Assembly (NCBI GenBank): GCA_016218345.1
Contig: JACREH010000117.1
Coordinates: forward strand, 1 to 45,941
Direction of reading: 5' to 3'
DNA: 45,941 nucleotides
Source of the DNA: Gammaproteobacteria bacterium
GTDB lineage: Bacteria > Pseudomonadota > Gammaproteobacteria > Acidiferrobacterales > UBA6901
Below are positions 1 through 12,467 of the stretch, one piece after another. Under the pieces are notes generated by a model. That model was not told where the DNA came from and searched no databases. It saw only the letters and a list, made by a program, of their open reading frames with translations. Made by a program: the position numbers and the translations under genes. Position 1 is the stretch's first letter. Each line of letters opens with the position of its first letter.

Positions 1-791
<791 letters not shown>

Positions 792-926
792 ATTGACGGG
801 GGGCCGGGGTGGCAAAAAAGGCGCGCAGCATAGCCTGATTCCGCCCCCTCCGCCAGCGCGCCGCGGGCATGGCGGCCGGGCGGGGCGCGGTTATACTTGA
901 TCGAACCCGTTTCCAGGAGGTCCCCC

Positions 927-1880
927 ATGAGCCGCATTCCGTTCGTTATCCTGATCCTGGCCGTGCTGACGGTCGCCGCGTGCAGCCGCTCCAAGGGTCC
1001 GCCGCTGGCCGGCGACTATCCGCTCACCCGGCTGACCGAGCATGTCTATGTCATTCACGGCCCGAACGACCTCCCCACCAAGCAAAACCAGGGGTTCATG
1101 AACAACCCCGGGTTCGTGCTCACCGCCAAGGGCGTGGTGGTGATCGACCCGGGGTCGAGCGTGCAGATCGGGGAAATGGTGCTGAAAAAAATCACCGGCG
1201 TCACCAAGGACCCGGTGATCGCGGTGTTCAACACCCATATCCACGGCGACCATTGGCTGGGTAACGACGCCATCCGCGCCGCCTACCCCAAGGCGGTGAT
1301 CTACGCCCACCCGGCGATGCGCGCCAAGGCCGCGGCCGAGGGCGAGAACTGGCTCAAGCTTCTGAGCACGCTCACCGACGACGCCACCAAGGGCACGCGC
1401 GCGGTCGCGCCTAACATGGACATCAACAACGACGAGACCCTGGCGCTGGGCGGCAAGCATTTTCGCATCGTCCACACCGGCGTGGCCCACACCGACGGCG
1501 ACATCATGATCGAGGTGGTCGAGGACCGGGTGCTGTTCGCCGGCGACAACATCGTGGCCGAGCGCACCGCGCGCATGGACGACGGCCATTTCAAGGGCAA
1601 CATCGCCGCGGTCGAGGCGGCGCTCAAGGTGAATGCCAAGGTCATCGTCCCCGGCCACGGCCTGAGCGGCGGGCGCGAGGTCGCGGACGCCTACCTCGGC
1701 TATCTCAAAACCTTTCACGCCACGGTCAAGAAATACCTCGATCAGGGCATGAGCGACTTCGACATGAAGGATAAGGTCATCGCCGACCTCAAGCCTTATC
1801 AAAAATGGGTGCTGTTCGACGCCGAGATGGGCAAGCTGATCAGCCTCGCCTACCTGCAAATCGAGGCCGAGGCGTTCTAG
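927..1880 (+). CDS. MBL-fold metallo-hydrolase, predicted lipoprotein
   Basis: Signal plus lipobox-like VAAC; HIHGDH metal-binding motif; AGGAGG upstream of the ATG at 927. Confidence 0.85.
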   Translation: MSRIPFVILILAVLTVAACSRSKGPPLAGDYPLTRLTEHVYVIHGPNDLPTKQNQGFMNNPGFVLTAKGVVVIDPGSSVQIGEMVLKKITGVTKDPVIAVFNTHIHGDHWLGNDAIRAAYPKAVIYAHPAMRAKAAAEGENWLKLLSTLTDDATKGTRAVAPNMDINNDETLALGGKHFRIVHTGVAHTDGDIMIEVVEDRVLFAGDNIVAERTARMDDGHFKGNIAAVEAALKVNAKVIVPGHGLSGGREVADAYLGYLKTFHATVKKYLDQGMSDFDMKDKVIADLKPYQKWVLFDAEMGKLISLAYLQIEAEAF

Positions 1881-1886
1881 CGGCGC

Positions 1887-2843
1887 ATGCGCAAACTGTT
1901 CCCCGAAATCAAGGCCAACAAGACCTACAGCCTGCCGGTCGATGCGCCGCATGTGTTGTACGTCGAGGAGAGCGGTAATCCCGACGGCCTGCCAGTGTTG
2001 TTCGTGCACGGCGGGCCGGGCGCCGGTTGCGAGGACAAGCACCGCCGCTACTTCGACCCCGATATCTATCGCATCGTGTTGTTCGATCAGCGCGGCGCCG
2101 GCCGCTCGCGCCCGCACGCCGCGCTGGATCTCAACACCACCCAGCACCTGGTCGCGGACATGGAGACGATCCGCAAGCATCTCGGCATCGAACGCTGGGT
2201 GCTGTTCGGCGGCTCGTGGGGCTCGACGCTCGCCCTGGTGTATGCCGAGGCCCATCCGCAACGCGTTCTGGGCCTGATCCTGCGCGGGATTTTTCTGTGC
2301 CGCCGCCAGGAGATCCGCTGGTTTTACCAGGACGGCGCGCACCGTATCTTTCCCGATTACTGGCAGGACTTCGTCCACCCCATTCCCGACACCGAACGCC
2401 ACGACTTGCTGCACGCCCATCACCGGCGTCTGACCGGCGAGGACGAGATCGCGCGCATGGCCTCGGCCAAGGCCTGGTCGATCTGGGAAGGCCGCACCGC
2501 CACGCTCACACCCAAGAAGGAGGTCGTGGATTTCTTCAGCGATCCGCATGTCGCGTTGTCGTTGGCGCGCATCGAGGCGCATTTCTTTGTGCACGACAGT
2601 TTTCTCGCGCCCAATCAGATCCTGCGCGACAGCCACCGCCTCAAGAACATACCGGGCGTAATCGTGCACGGCCGCTACGACATGGTTTGCCCGCTCGACA
2701 GCGCCTGGGCACTGCACCAAGCCTGGCCGGAGGCGGAGTTCCTGGTTATTCCCGATGCCGGCCATTCGGCCAGCGAACCCGGCATCGTCGATGCCCTGGT
2801 GGGCGCGACCTGTCGCCTGCCGCACACCATCAAAACCGACTAG
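1887..2843 (+). CDS. pip: Proline iminopeptidase (alpha/beta hydrolase)
   Basis: HGGPGAG oxyanion motif, GGSWGS nucleophile elbow, C-terminal GHS. Confidence 0.9.
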   Translation: MRKLFPEIKANKTYSLPVDAPHVLYVEESGNPDGLPVLFVHGGPGAGCEDKHRRYFDPDIYRIVLFDQRGAGRSRPHAALDLNTTQHLVADMETIRKHLGIERWVLFGGSWGSTLALVYAEAHPQRVLGLILRGIFLCRRQEIRWFYQDGAHRIFPDYWQDFVHPIPDTERHDLLHAHHRRLTGEDEIARMASAKAWSIWEGRTATLTPKKEVVDFFSDPHVALSLARIEAHFFVHDSFLAPNQILRDSHRLKNIPGVIVHGRYDMVCPLDSAWALHQAWPEAEFLVIPDAGHSASEPGIVDALVGATCRLPHTIKTD

Positions 2844-2846
2844 CAT

Positions 2847-3671
2847 ATGGCGGTGTACGCGATCGGCGACGTGCAGGGCTGCCACGACGCCTTGCAGGCG
2901 CTGCTCGAAAAAATTCGATTCGACCCGGCGTGCGACCGCTTGTGGTTCGTCGGCGACCTGGTGAACCGCGGGCCGCAATCGGCCGCGGTGCTGCGGTTCG
3001 TGATGGGGCTGGAAGCGGCGGTGTGCGTGCTCGGCAATCACGATCTGCATCTGCTGGCCGTGGCCGCCGGCCAGGCGCGCACCCGGCGGGAGGACACGCT
3101 CGACGATGTCTTGTCCGCGCCCGATCGCGATGCCCTGCTTCACTGGTTGCGCACCCGCCCGTTGTTGCATCACGATGCCGCGCTCGGCTATACGCTGGTG
3201 CACGCCGGCCTGCTGCCGTCCTGGGACTTAGGCCTCGCCCGGGCGCTGGCCGCCGAGGCCGAGGCGGCGCTGCGCGGACCGGCGGTCGATCGGCTCTTTG
3301 CCCAGATGTACGGCGACCAACCGGATCGGTGGGACCCGGCGCTCGCCGGCTGGCCGCGGTTGCGGGTCATTGTCAACGCCTTCACGCGCCTGCGATATTG
3401 CAGCGCCGACGGCCGCATGGATCTGGCACCTAAAGGCGTGCCCGGCAGCCAACCGCCCGGGCTGTTGCCGTGGTTTCAAGTGCCGGGGCGCAAGAGCCGC
3501 GCGCTCCGCATCCTGTTCGGCCATTGGTCGACGCTCGGCCTGTGGAACGGTGACGGCGCGATCGGCCTGGACAGCGGCTGCCTGTGGGGCGGACGCTTGA
3601 GCGCGCTGCGGCTCGACGCGGAACCGGAGTTTTTCAGCGTGCCGTGCCTACAACAGCAAATACCCGGGTGA
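2847..3671 (+). CDS. apaH: Bis(5'-nucleosyl)-tetraphosphatase, symmetrical
   Basis: [32 protein letters not shown] metallophosphatase motifs; adjacent to apaG. Confidence 0.93.
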   Translation: MAVYAIGDVQGCHDALQALLEKIRFDPACDRLWFVGDLVNRGPQSAAVLRFVMGLEAAVCVLGNHDLHLLAVAAGQARTRREDTLDDVLSAPDRDALLHWLRTRPLLHHDAALGYTLVHAGLLPSWDLGLARALAAEAEAALRGPAVDRLFAQMYGDQPDRWDPALAGWPRLRVIVNAFTRLRYCSADGRMDLAPKGVPGSQPPGLLPWFQVPGRKSRALRILFGHWSTLGLWNGDGAIGLDSGCLWGGRLSALRLDAEPEFFSVPCLQQQIPG

Positions 3672-3789
3672 GCCGCGGGGCGTAAAATATCGGAACCCCG
3701 TCGCTGCCCAATCGGTCCAACAGGTTGTAGAAACACGAGTTTATCAACAACCTGCTAATATCAGGCAAAATAGCAGCGCACGAACCCGG

Positions 3790-4185
3790 ATGATCAGCCC
3801 CATGTTGGAAGAGCACAAACACCAGATCGACATTGCGGTGAAGACCACCTACATCGACAACCAGTCGGTGCCGGACGCCAACCGCTATGTGTTCGCCTAC
3901 ACCATCACCATCACCAACGCCGGTACCGTGCCGGCCAAGCTGCTGGCGCGCCACTGGATCATCACCGACGCCAATAATAAGGTGCAGGAGGTACGCGGCG
4001 AGGGCGTGGTCGGCGAGCAGCCCTACCTGGTGCCGGGCATGAGCTTCGAGTACACCAGCGGCACCATGATCGAGACCCCGGTCGGCAGCATGCGCGGCAG
4101 CTATCAGATGATCGCCGACGACGGTACCGAGTTCGACGCCGAGATCCCGTCATTCATGCTGAGCATGCCGCGCACCCTGCATTAA
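3790..4185 (+). CDS. apaG: ApaG family protein
   Basis: [46 protein letters not shown] is characteristic of ApaG. Confidence 0.93.
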   Translation: MISPMLEEHKHQIDIAVKTTYIDNQSVPDANRYVFAYTITITNAGTVPAKLLARHWIITDANNKVQEVRGEGVVGEQPYLVPGMSFEYTSGTMIETPVGSMRGSYQMIADDGTEFDAEIPSFMLSMPRTLH

Positions 4186-4203
4186 GCACGCGCCGGTTTC
4201 GAT

Positions 4204-5328
4204 TTAATCCCCGAGTTGCCGGCGCTCGCCCTTGGCGAAACCGCTAACGGGCCTTCCTTGGCCCGCGGCCCTCGCGTCGATCCCATCGGCGAAATCCAGC
4301 ATCCGCTGGGTGGCGCGCAACGCCTTGACGCGCACCGCCTCGTCGACCTGAATCTCGTTGGCCCCGGTCTCAAGCGCCTGGGCGAGCGCCGTTAGATTAT
4401 TCATCGCCATCCACGGGCAATGCGCGCAGCTTTCACAGGTCGCGCCCCTGCCGGCGGTCGGCGCCTCCATGAACAGCTTGCCCGGCGCGGCCTGGCGCAT
4501 CTTGTAAAAGATGCCGGTGTCGGTGGCGACGATGAACTCCTTGTTGGGCAGGTCGCGGGCCGCCTGTATCAACTGGGTGGTCGAACCGACCACGTCGGCG
4601 AGCGCGATCACCGACGCCGGCGACTCGGGGTGCACCAGCACCGCCGCCCCCGGGTGGCGGGCCTTGAGCGCGCCGAGCGCGATGCCCTTGAACGCCTCGT
4701 GCACCACGCATGCCCCCGGCCAGATCAGCATGTCGGCGCCGGTCGCCTGCTGAATGTAGTTTCCCAGGTGGCGGTCCGGGGCCCACAGGATTTTTTCGCC
4801 ACGGTCCTTGAGGTATTTGACGAGCTTCACGGCGATGCTCGAGGTCACTACCCAGTCGGCGCGCGCCTTGACGGCGGCGCTGGTGTTCGAATACACCACC
4901 ACGGTGCGCTCGGGGTAAGCATCGCAAAACGGAATAAACTGCTCGGCCGGACAGGCCAGATCGAGCGAGCACTCGGCATCCCGCGCCGCCATCAGCACGC
5001 GTTTTTCCGGGTTCAATATCTTGGCGGTCTCGCCCATGAAGCGCACGCCCGCGACCACCAGGGTGCGCGCCCGGTGCTCGTGGCCGAAGCGTGCCATGTC
5101 GAGCGAATCCGAGACATAGCCGCCGGTCTCTTCGGCCAGGCGCTGGATGTCCTCGTGCACATAGTAGTGCGCCACGATCACCGCGTCCTGTTGCTTCAGC
5201 AGACGCTTTATCTTGGCGACCAGCGCGGCGTGTTCGGCCGGCGTTTCCAGCGGCGCGCGCGCCAGGATCTCGGCGGTGCTGGGCGCCTCAATGACGGGGA
5301 CGATCGGGATGGCCGGGGCGTGCGACAT
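4204..5328 (-). CDS. nadA: Quinolinate synthase A, with C-terminal extension partly encoded by an interspersed repeat
   Basis: [50 protein letters not shown]; 5 bp from the upstream nrtR-like gene. Confidence 0.95.
   Translation of the reverse strand: MSHAPAIPIVPVIEAPSTAEILARAPLETPAEHAALVAKIKRLLKQQDAVIVAHYYVHEDIQRLAEETGGYVSDSLDMARFGHEHRARTLVVAGVRFMGETAKILNPEKRVLMAARDAECSLDLACPAEQFIPFCDAYPERTVVVYSNTSAAVKARADWVVTSSIAVKLVKYLKDRGEKILWAPDRHLGNYIQQATGADMLIWPGACVVHEAFKGIALGALKARHPGAAVLVHPESPASVIALADVVGSTTQLIQAARDLPNKEFIVATDTGIFYKMRQAAPGKLFMEAPTAGRGATCESCAHCPWMAMNNLTALAQALETGANEIQVDEAVRVKALRATQRMLDFADGIDARAAGQGRPVSGFAKGERRQLGD
4234..4294. repeat. Interspersed repeat copy A, inside the 3' end of nadA
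   Basis: 57/61 identical by eye to 6210-6270; bounded by GGCGAAA at both ends. Confidence 0.85.
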
Positions 5329-5333
5329 TGTGG

Positions 5334-6014
5334 TTATTTGGTGAATTCCAGCTGGCCAGGGCGCTTGAGGCGATACAGCCGCGCCGGGCGGTGCGCGCCG
5401 TCGCGACGCTCCTCGTTGGTTTCCTCGATGCTGTCCAGCGCCAGTACCCGCTTGCGGAAATTGCGCTTGTCCAGGGGTGCGCGCAGGATGGTCTCGTATA
5501 CCCCCTGCAGTTCGCTCAGGGTGAATTTCTCGGGCATGAATTGCAGCGCGATCGTCGAGTAATCGAGTTTTGCGGCCAGGCGCTGCTGGGCAAAGGCCAC
5601 GATCTCGGCGTGATCGAAGGCCAGTGCCGGCAAGTCGTCAAACGCAAACCACCCGACCCCCGTGCCGTCGACCTCGCCCTTGAGTTCGAGCTTGGTGGAC
5701 GGAATCAGCGCGTAGTAGGCGACGCTGATCGCGTGCTCGCGCGGGTCGCGCCCGGGTCGTCCGAACGTGTAGAGTTGTTCGAGATAAACATCGGCACCGG
5801 TTTCTTCGCGCAGCAGGCGGCGCGCGCTGTCATCCGGATCTTCGTCTTGGCGCACCGCCCCGCCCGGCAAGGCCCACTTGCCTCGCGCGCCGCCATTGGA
5901 GCGTGGTACCAGCAGCAGCGTCAGGCGTTGGTCGCGGATCGTAAAGATCACCATGTCCGTGCTCACGGCCGGGCGCGGGTTGGTATAGCAGTACCGGGCG
6001 GTTGTTAGTGTCAT
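5334..6014 (-). CDS. nrtR: Nudix-domain protein with C-terminal extension, probable NrtR-type NAD metabolism regulator
   Basis: [25 protein letters not shown], Nudix-like [24 protein letters not shown]-terminal winged-helix-like portion ([23 protein letters not shown]); adjacent to nadA. Confidence 0.82.
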   Translation of the reverse strand: MTLTTARYCYTNPRPAVSTDMVIFTIRDQRLTLLLVPRSNGGARGKWALPGGAVRQDEDPDDSARRLLREETGADVYLEQLYTFGRPGRDPREHAISVAYYALIPSTKLELKGEVDGTGVGWFAFDDLPALAFDHAEIVAFAQQRLAAKLDYSTIALQFMPEKFTLSELQGVYETILRAPLDKRNFRKRVLALDSIEETNEERRDGAHRPARLYRLKRPGQLEFTK

Positions 6015-6028
6015 AGCGACACTAACAA
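6002..6028. promoter_or_regulatory. Perfect inverted repeat TTGTTAGTGTC-ATAGC-GACACTAACAA, candidate NrtR operator overlapping start codon
   Basis: 11-bp perfect arms, 5-bp spacer, read directly. Confidence 0.75.
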
Positions 6029-6053
6029 TAGTGTAGAAATTACACTATGTCAA
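6025..6053 (-). promoter_or_regulatory. Sigma70-like promoter for nrtR-nadA
   Basis: Reverse strand TTGACA (6053-6048), 17-nt spacer, TATTGT (6030-6025). Confidence 0.65.
6028..6048. promoter_or_regulatory. Perfect inverted repeat ATAGTGTA-GAAAT-TACACTAT, second candidate NrtR operator
   Basis: 8-bp perfect arms, 5-bp spacer; shares the TAGTGT/ACACTA core with the first site, centres 23 bp apart. Confidence 0.75.
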
Positions 6054-6165
6054 GGGGGTGTTTACGAAACCGCAAACGGGCTTAATATAACGACAGGACG
6101 AACGAGCGAAGGCGGAAAAACTGCTCCTGCGTTTTCCGCACTTCCGCCATCCATGGCGGGCGCGA

Positions 6166-6270
6166 GTAGGGCTTCCGTTTCGGCCCACGGCCCTCGCCTC
6201 GATCCCATCGGCGAAACCGCAAACGGACCATCCTTGGCCCGCGGCCCTCGCCTCGATCCCATCGGCGAAA
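6166..6270. repeat. Two tandem copies (54-bp period) of the same interspersed repeat, in the gyrB-nrtR intergenic region
   Basis: GGCCCTCGCCTCGATCCCATCGGCGAAA at 6189 and 6243; fragment CGAAACCGCAAACGGG at 6065-6080. Confidence 0.85.
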
Positions 6271-6290
6271 ACGACTGGTTCAACAAACTG

Positions 6291-8756
<2,466 letters not shown>

Positions 8757-8796
8757 TTATTCGTTGGTAGTGCCGGTGGAGGTGTGGATATTTTGG

Positions 8797-8812
8797 TGTT
8801 TCACGTGGAACG
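8797..8812. promoter_or_regulatory. parS: parS-like ParB binding site
   Basis: TGTTTCACGTGGAACG, close match to TGTTTCACGTGAAACA. Confidence 0.85.
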
Positions 8813-8830
8813 CGGGTGCGTTAGTAGTCA

Positions 8831-8846
8831 TGTTTCACGTGGAACT
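8831..8846. promoter_or_regulatory. parS: parS-like ParB binding site
   Basis: TGTTTCACGTGGAACT, 34 bp from the first copy in the same intergenic gap. Confidence 0.85.
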
Positions 8847-8864
8847 TTTGCCTTTTTTATAGAT

Positions 8865-9965
8865 TTATAAGCGCATGGGCATGACCACATATTGATGGCT
8901 AGTATCGCCCGGGCTATGCAGGGTACAGCTGCTATTTGCGTCGCTCAGGCCAAATTCAATGTCATCCGATTCCAGGGCGCTGACTGCATCCATGATGTAG
9001 TTGGCATTAAAGCCAATCTCCAGATCCTCGCCTTTATAGTCGACAGTCAGCTCCTCTTGAGCCTCTTCATGTTCAGGGTTGTGTGCCACGATATTCATGC
9101 TGCCGGTTTTTAGGCTCAGTCGTACGCCACGAAATTTTTCATTGGAGAGAATAGCGACGCGGTTGAGTGTCCCACGCAACTCCTCACGGCCGATTCGCAA
9201 AAGGGTGCGTTGGCCGCTGGGGATGACTTTGGTGTAGTCCGGATAGCGGCCATCGATCAACTTACAGGTAAAGGTAAGGTCTGCCAGATTGAGACGAATA
9301 TGGTTCGGGTTGATCTGCAACTGCACCTCGACCTTTTCGTCCCCCAGAAAACGGATCATTTCCTGAATGCCCTTGCGGGGGACAATCAGTTGACGGGTGG
9401 AATCTATCGGGGTGGGGAGCGTGGTTTCGCTCACTGCCATGCGGTGGCCGTCGGTAGCGACTGCACGGAGTTGTTTGCCGCTCAGGTCGAAGAGCATGCC
9501 GTTCAGATAGTAGCGGACGTCCTGTTGGGCCATACAAAATTGGGTTTTTTCCAGGAGCGTTTTAAGCGGTTTCTGTTCCAGTGTCAGGGTTTGTTCCCAT
9601 TGGGCCGTTTCGATGCTCGGGAAATCGCCGGCGGGGAGGGTCATCAAACTAAAGCGGCTGCGGCCCGATTTCAGGGTGGCCTTGTCTTTTTCCTGTTTGA
9701 TATCGAGCGTTGCCTGAGCCGGCAGCGCCCGGCAAATTTCCAGCAACTTGCGTGCCGGCAAAGTCATTTCTCCGGCCTCGCCCTTGGTTTGGTTGGTTTT
9801 GGCAACCACCTCGACCTCCAGGTCGGTGCCGGTCAATACCAGCCCGGCGTCGCTCATCCGCAGCAACACATTCGAGAGAATTGGCAACGTCTGGCGTCGC
9901 TCCGCGGCACCACCCACCAAACTGAGTGGCTTTAGCAGATCTTCGCGTTGAATCTGGATGCGCAT
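8865..9965 (-). CDS. dnaN: DNA polymerase III beta clamp
   Basis: MRIQIQREDLLKPLSLVGGAAERRQTLPILSNVLL; C-terminal YVVMPMRL. Confidence 0.98.
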   Translation of the reverse strand: MRIQIQREDLLKPLSLVGGAAERRQTLPILSNVLLRMSDAGLVLTGTDLEVEVVAKTNQTKGEAGEMTLPARKLLEICRALPAQATLDIKQEKDKATLKSGRSRFSLMTLPAGDFPSIETAQWEQTLTLEQKPLKTLLEKTQFCMAQQDVRYYLNGMLFDLSGKQLRAVATDGHRMAVSETTLPTPIDSTRQLIVPRKGIQEMIRFLGDEKVEVQLQINPNHIRLNLADLTFTCKLIDGRYPDYTKVIPSGQRTLLRIGREELRGTLNRVAILSNEKFRGVRLSLKTGSMNIVAHNPEHEEAQEELTVDYKGEDLEIGFNANYIMDAVSALESDDIEFGLSDANSSCTLHSPGDTSHQYVVMPMRL

Positions 9966-10199
9966 AGAGATCCTGACAGGTTTTGATTATAAAGAGATAA
10001 AGCTTGTTGTTATTATTATTAGTCGGCCCTGTTTCTGTGGTTAAGTGTATTTGATTCGGTCCAGCCCGCCCAGACTACAAACCAAAGCTGTGGATAAATC
10101 GTATTGAGCCGTGTGGACAAACGACTTATAGAAATTCATAAAAAGGCAGCTATCGATTCCAATTCACGGTTGTTCACAAATTCAACCACACCATACAGT
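9966..10199. other. oriC: Candidate oriC in the dnaN-dnaA intergenic region
   Basis: DnaA box-like sequences at 10036 (TGTGGTTAA), 10089 (TGTGGATAA, perfect), 10112 (TGTGGACAA), 10170 (TTGTTCACA); AT-rich 9980-10021 with TTATTATTATTA. Confidence 0.6.
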
Positions 10200-11549
10200 T
10201 CATACCCCCAAAATGCGCAACAAGTTGCTGTAGTCTTCCTTGATACGCGAGTCGGAGGTCTTCAACTCAGCAACTTTCCGACAAGCATGGATCACGGTGG
10301 TGTGGTCACGGCCGCCAAAGGCGTCCCCGATTCCAGGGAGACTCTGGCTGGTAAGCTCCTTCGAAAGCGCCATCGCCATCTGGCGGGGGCGTGCCAACTG
10401 TCGCGCACGGCTCTTGGAGTGCAGGTCCGAGACCCGGATTTTGTAATACTCGGCGACCGTCTTTTGAATGTTGTTGATCGTGACCAGTCGATCGCGAAAC
10501 GCCAGCAAATCCCTGAGGCTTTCATTAGCCAGCTCATGATCGATCGGCCGCCCGGTAAACGAGGCGCTGGCAATGACCCGGCAGAGCGCGCCCTCGAGCT
10601 CGCGCACGTTCGATTGCACATGGCGGGCAATAAAGAACGCCACATCTTCGGATAGCACCACCCCTTGAAGCAACGCCTTGTTGATCAGAATCGCCACGCG
10701 TGTCTCGAGCTCCGGCGGATCGATAGAGGTGGTCAAGCCGCTGCCGAACCGCGATCGGAGGCGTTCCTCCATCCCGGTCAGCTCTTTGGGGAAGCGATCC
10801 GCGGTGATGATCAGCTGGCGTTGACCCTCCAGTAAGGCATTGAAAGTATGGAAGAATTCTTCCTGCGAGCGCTCTTTGCCGGAAAAAAACTGAATGTCGT
10901 CAATGAGCAACGCGTCCAGCGACCGGTAATGTTTCTTGAACGCATTGATGGCGTTGTGTTGCAGGGCCTTGACCATGTCGGCCACAAACCGCTCGGAGTG
11001 CACATAGGCAATCTTGGTGTGGGGGTTGCGCTCCAACATGAGATTGCCGGCGGCGTGCATGAGGTGGGTCTTGCCCAGACCGACGCCGCCGTAAATGAAC
11101 AGCGGATTATAGGAACCACCCGGATTCTCGCCGACCTGGCGAGCGGCGGCACGTGCCAACTGATTGGATTTACCCTCGATATGAGTATCGAAGGTATGGT
11201 CGGGGCTGAGGTTGCCAACAAAGCCGCCGGCCGCGGGACGTACCGAAGCCGGCCCGGACGGCACCGGCGACGGGCTCAGTCCCACGGGCGCGGCAGCGCC
11301 TAAACTGCCTACCTCGATCGATATAGCGCAGGGCTCACCGTGGTTCTGTTTCGCCAACGAGGCGATGCGCTCGGCAAAACGCTCCTTAACCCAGTCGTGC
11401 ACAAAACGGTTGGGGGCGAATAGGCGCAAGACATGGCGATCCTGGACCGCCTGTAGTGGCCGGATCCAGGTATTGAATTGCTGTGCCGTCAGCTCCTCCT
11501 CGAGCTGTATCAGACACTTGTTCCACAAGGATGATGGTCCCACGCTCAA
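10200..11549 (-). CDS. dnaA: Chromosomal replication initiator DnaA
   Basis: [16 protein letters not shown] Walker [10 protein letters not shown] Walker [15 protein letters not shown] domain IV signature. Confidence 0.98.
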   Translation of the reverse strand: MSVGPSSLWNKCLIQLEEELTAQQFNTWIRPLQAVQDRHVLRLFAPNRFVHDWVKERFAERIASLAKQNHGEPCAISIEVGSLGAAAPVGLSPSPVPSGPASVRPAAGGFVGNLSPDHTFDTHIEGKSNQLARAAARQVGENPGGSYNPLFIYGGVGLGKTHLMHAAGNLMLERNPHTKIAYVHSERFVADMVKALQHNAINAFKKHYRSLDALLIDDIQFFSGKERSQEEFFHTFNALLEGQRQLIITADRFPKELTGMEERLRSRFGSGLTTSIDPPELETRVAILINKALLQGVVLSEDVAFFIARHVQSNVRELEGALCRVIASASFTGRPIDHELANESLRDLLAFRDRLVTINNIQKTVAEYYKIRVSDLHSKSRARQLARPRQMAMALSKELTSQSLPGIGDAFGGRDHTTVIHACRKVAELKTSDSRIKEDYSNLLRILGV

Positions 11550-11739
11550 CTCTTCTGAATCGGGTTAAGTTGTTGTCACGGATCTGGGGTGGAGACCCGC
11601 CAGTCTAACGTCTGTCGTCAACCCCCGCCACCGGAAAGATAGCGCACGCGCACAACCGCCGGACGGTTGACAAAGACCCAGTAAAAACAGTAAGTTTGCC
11701 GCCCTTTCAAACCCGAAGCGCCCAACAAAGGCGGATACC

Positions 11740-11874
11740 ATGAAGAGAACCTACCAACCCAGCGTGCAGAAACGCAAACGTACACACGGTTTCCGCGCGC
11801 GCATGCGCACCCCCGGAGGTCGCGCGGTGCTAAGTGCTCGTCGAGCGAAGGGCCGCGCCCGACTCAGCGCCTGA
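11740..11874 (+). CDS. rpmH: 50S ribosomal protein L34
   Basis: [44 protein letters not shown], translated manually (44 aa; below the ORF-track cutoff). Confidence 0.97.
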   Translation: MKRTYQPSVQKRKRTHGFRARMRTPGGRAVLSARRAKGRARLSA

Positions 11875-11877
11875 GTT

Positions 11878-12240
11878 TTGACCACCACCGGCCGTTCGTT
11901 ACGATTGCGGCGCGTGCCGGCCGGGCCGGTGTTCGCGAGCATATTCAAAAAAGGCAGCCGCAGTAAAGACGCCTTGTTTCTGGTGTGCGCCGCACCCAGC
12001 GACCAGGCCCAAGCCCGCCTCGGTGTGAATGTCGCCCGCAAGGTCGCGAGCAAGGCGGTGGCGCGCAATCGCATCAAACGCCAGGTGCGCGAAACCTTCC
12101 GGCAATATCAGCACGACGTCCCGAATTTCGACGTGGTGGTGATTGCCCAGGTCGGCGCCGGCGCGGTTGATAACACCGCTTTGCGCAGCTCGTTGCGGGA
12201 ACACTTGAAAAAAATTGCGCAGAAATGCAAAAAATCCTGA
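11878..12240 (+). CDS. rnpA: Ribonuclease P protein component (TTG start)
   Basis: ARLGVNVARKVASKAVARNRIKRQVRETFR; between rpmH and yidD. Confidence 0.93.
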   Translation: MTTTGRSLRLRRVPAGPVFASIFKKGSRSKDALFLVCAAPSDQAQARLGVNVARKVASKAVARNRIKRQVRETFRQYQHDVPNFDVVVIAQVGAGAVDNTALRSSLREHLKKIAQKCKKS

Positions 12241-12467
12241 TCAATCTGATTCGCGGCTATCGGTATGTAGTGAGCCCGCTGCTCGGCAATCATTGCCGTT
12301 TTCATCCGAGTTGTTCGTGCTATGCGATCGAGGCGCTCCAGATCCACGGACCGCTCAAGGGTTTGCGCTTGAGTGGCGGCCGGTTGTTGCGCTGCCATCC
12401 CTGGCATCACGGCGGGCATGACCCGGTGCCGCCGGCCGCATCCAAGACCACAGTAAACAATGGATAA
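12225..12467 (+). CDS. yidD: Membrane protein insertion efficiency factor YidD
   Basis: LINLIRGYRYVVSPLLGNHCRFHPSCSCYAIEAL. Confidence 0.96.
   Translation: MQKILINLIRGYRYVVSPLLGNHCRFHPSCSCYAIEALQIHGPLKGLRLSGGRLLRCHPWHHGGHDPVPPAASKTTVNNG

Noticed and set aside
891-3203. 770-aa reverse ORF antisense to MBL hydrolase, pip and apaH
   Set aside because: Low-complexity His/Arg/Gly/Val-rich translation typical of antisense frames in GC-rich DNA; three convincing genes lie on the other strand.
6062-6286. 74-aa reverse ORF as a small gene
   Set aside because: Consists of interspersed repeat units; no independent coding evidence.
11550-11739. oriC in the dnaA-rpmH gap
   Set aside because: No good DnaA boxes or AT-rich tract were visible; the dnaN-dnaA gap fits better.
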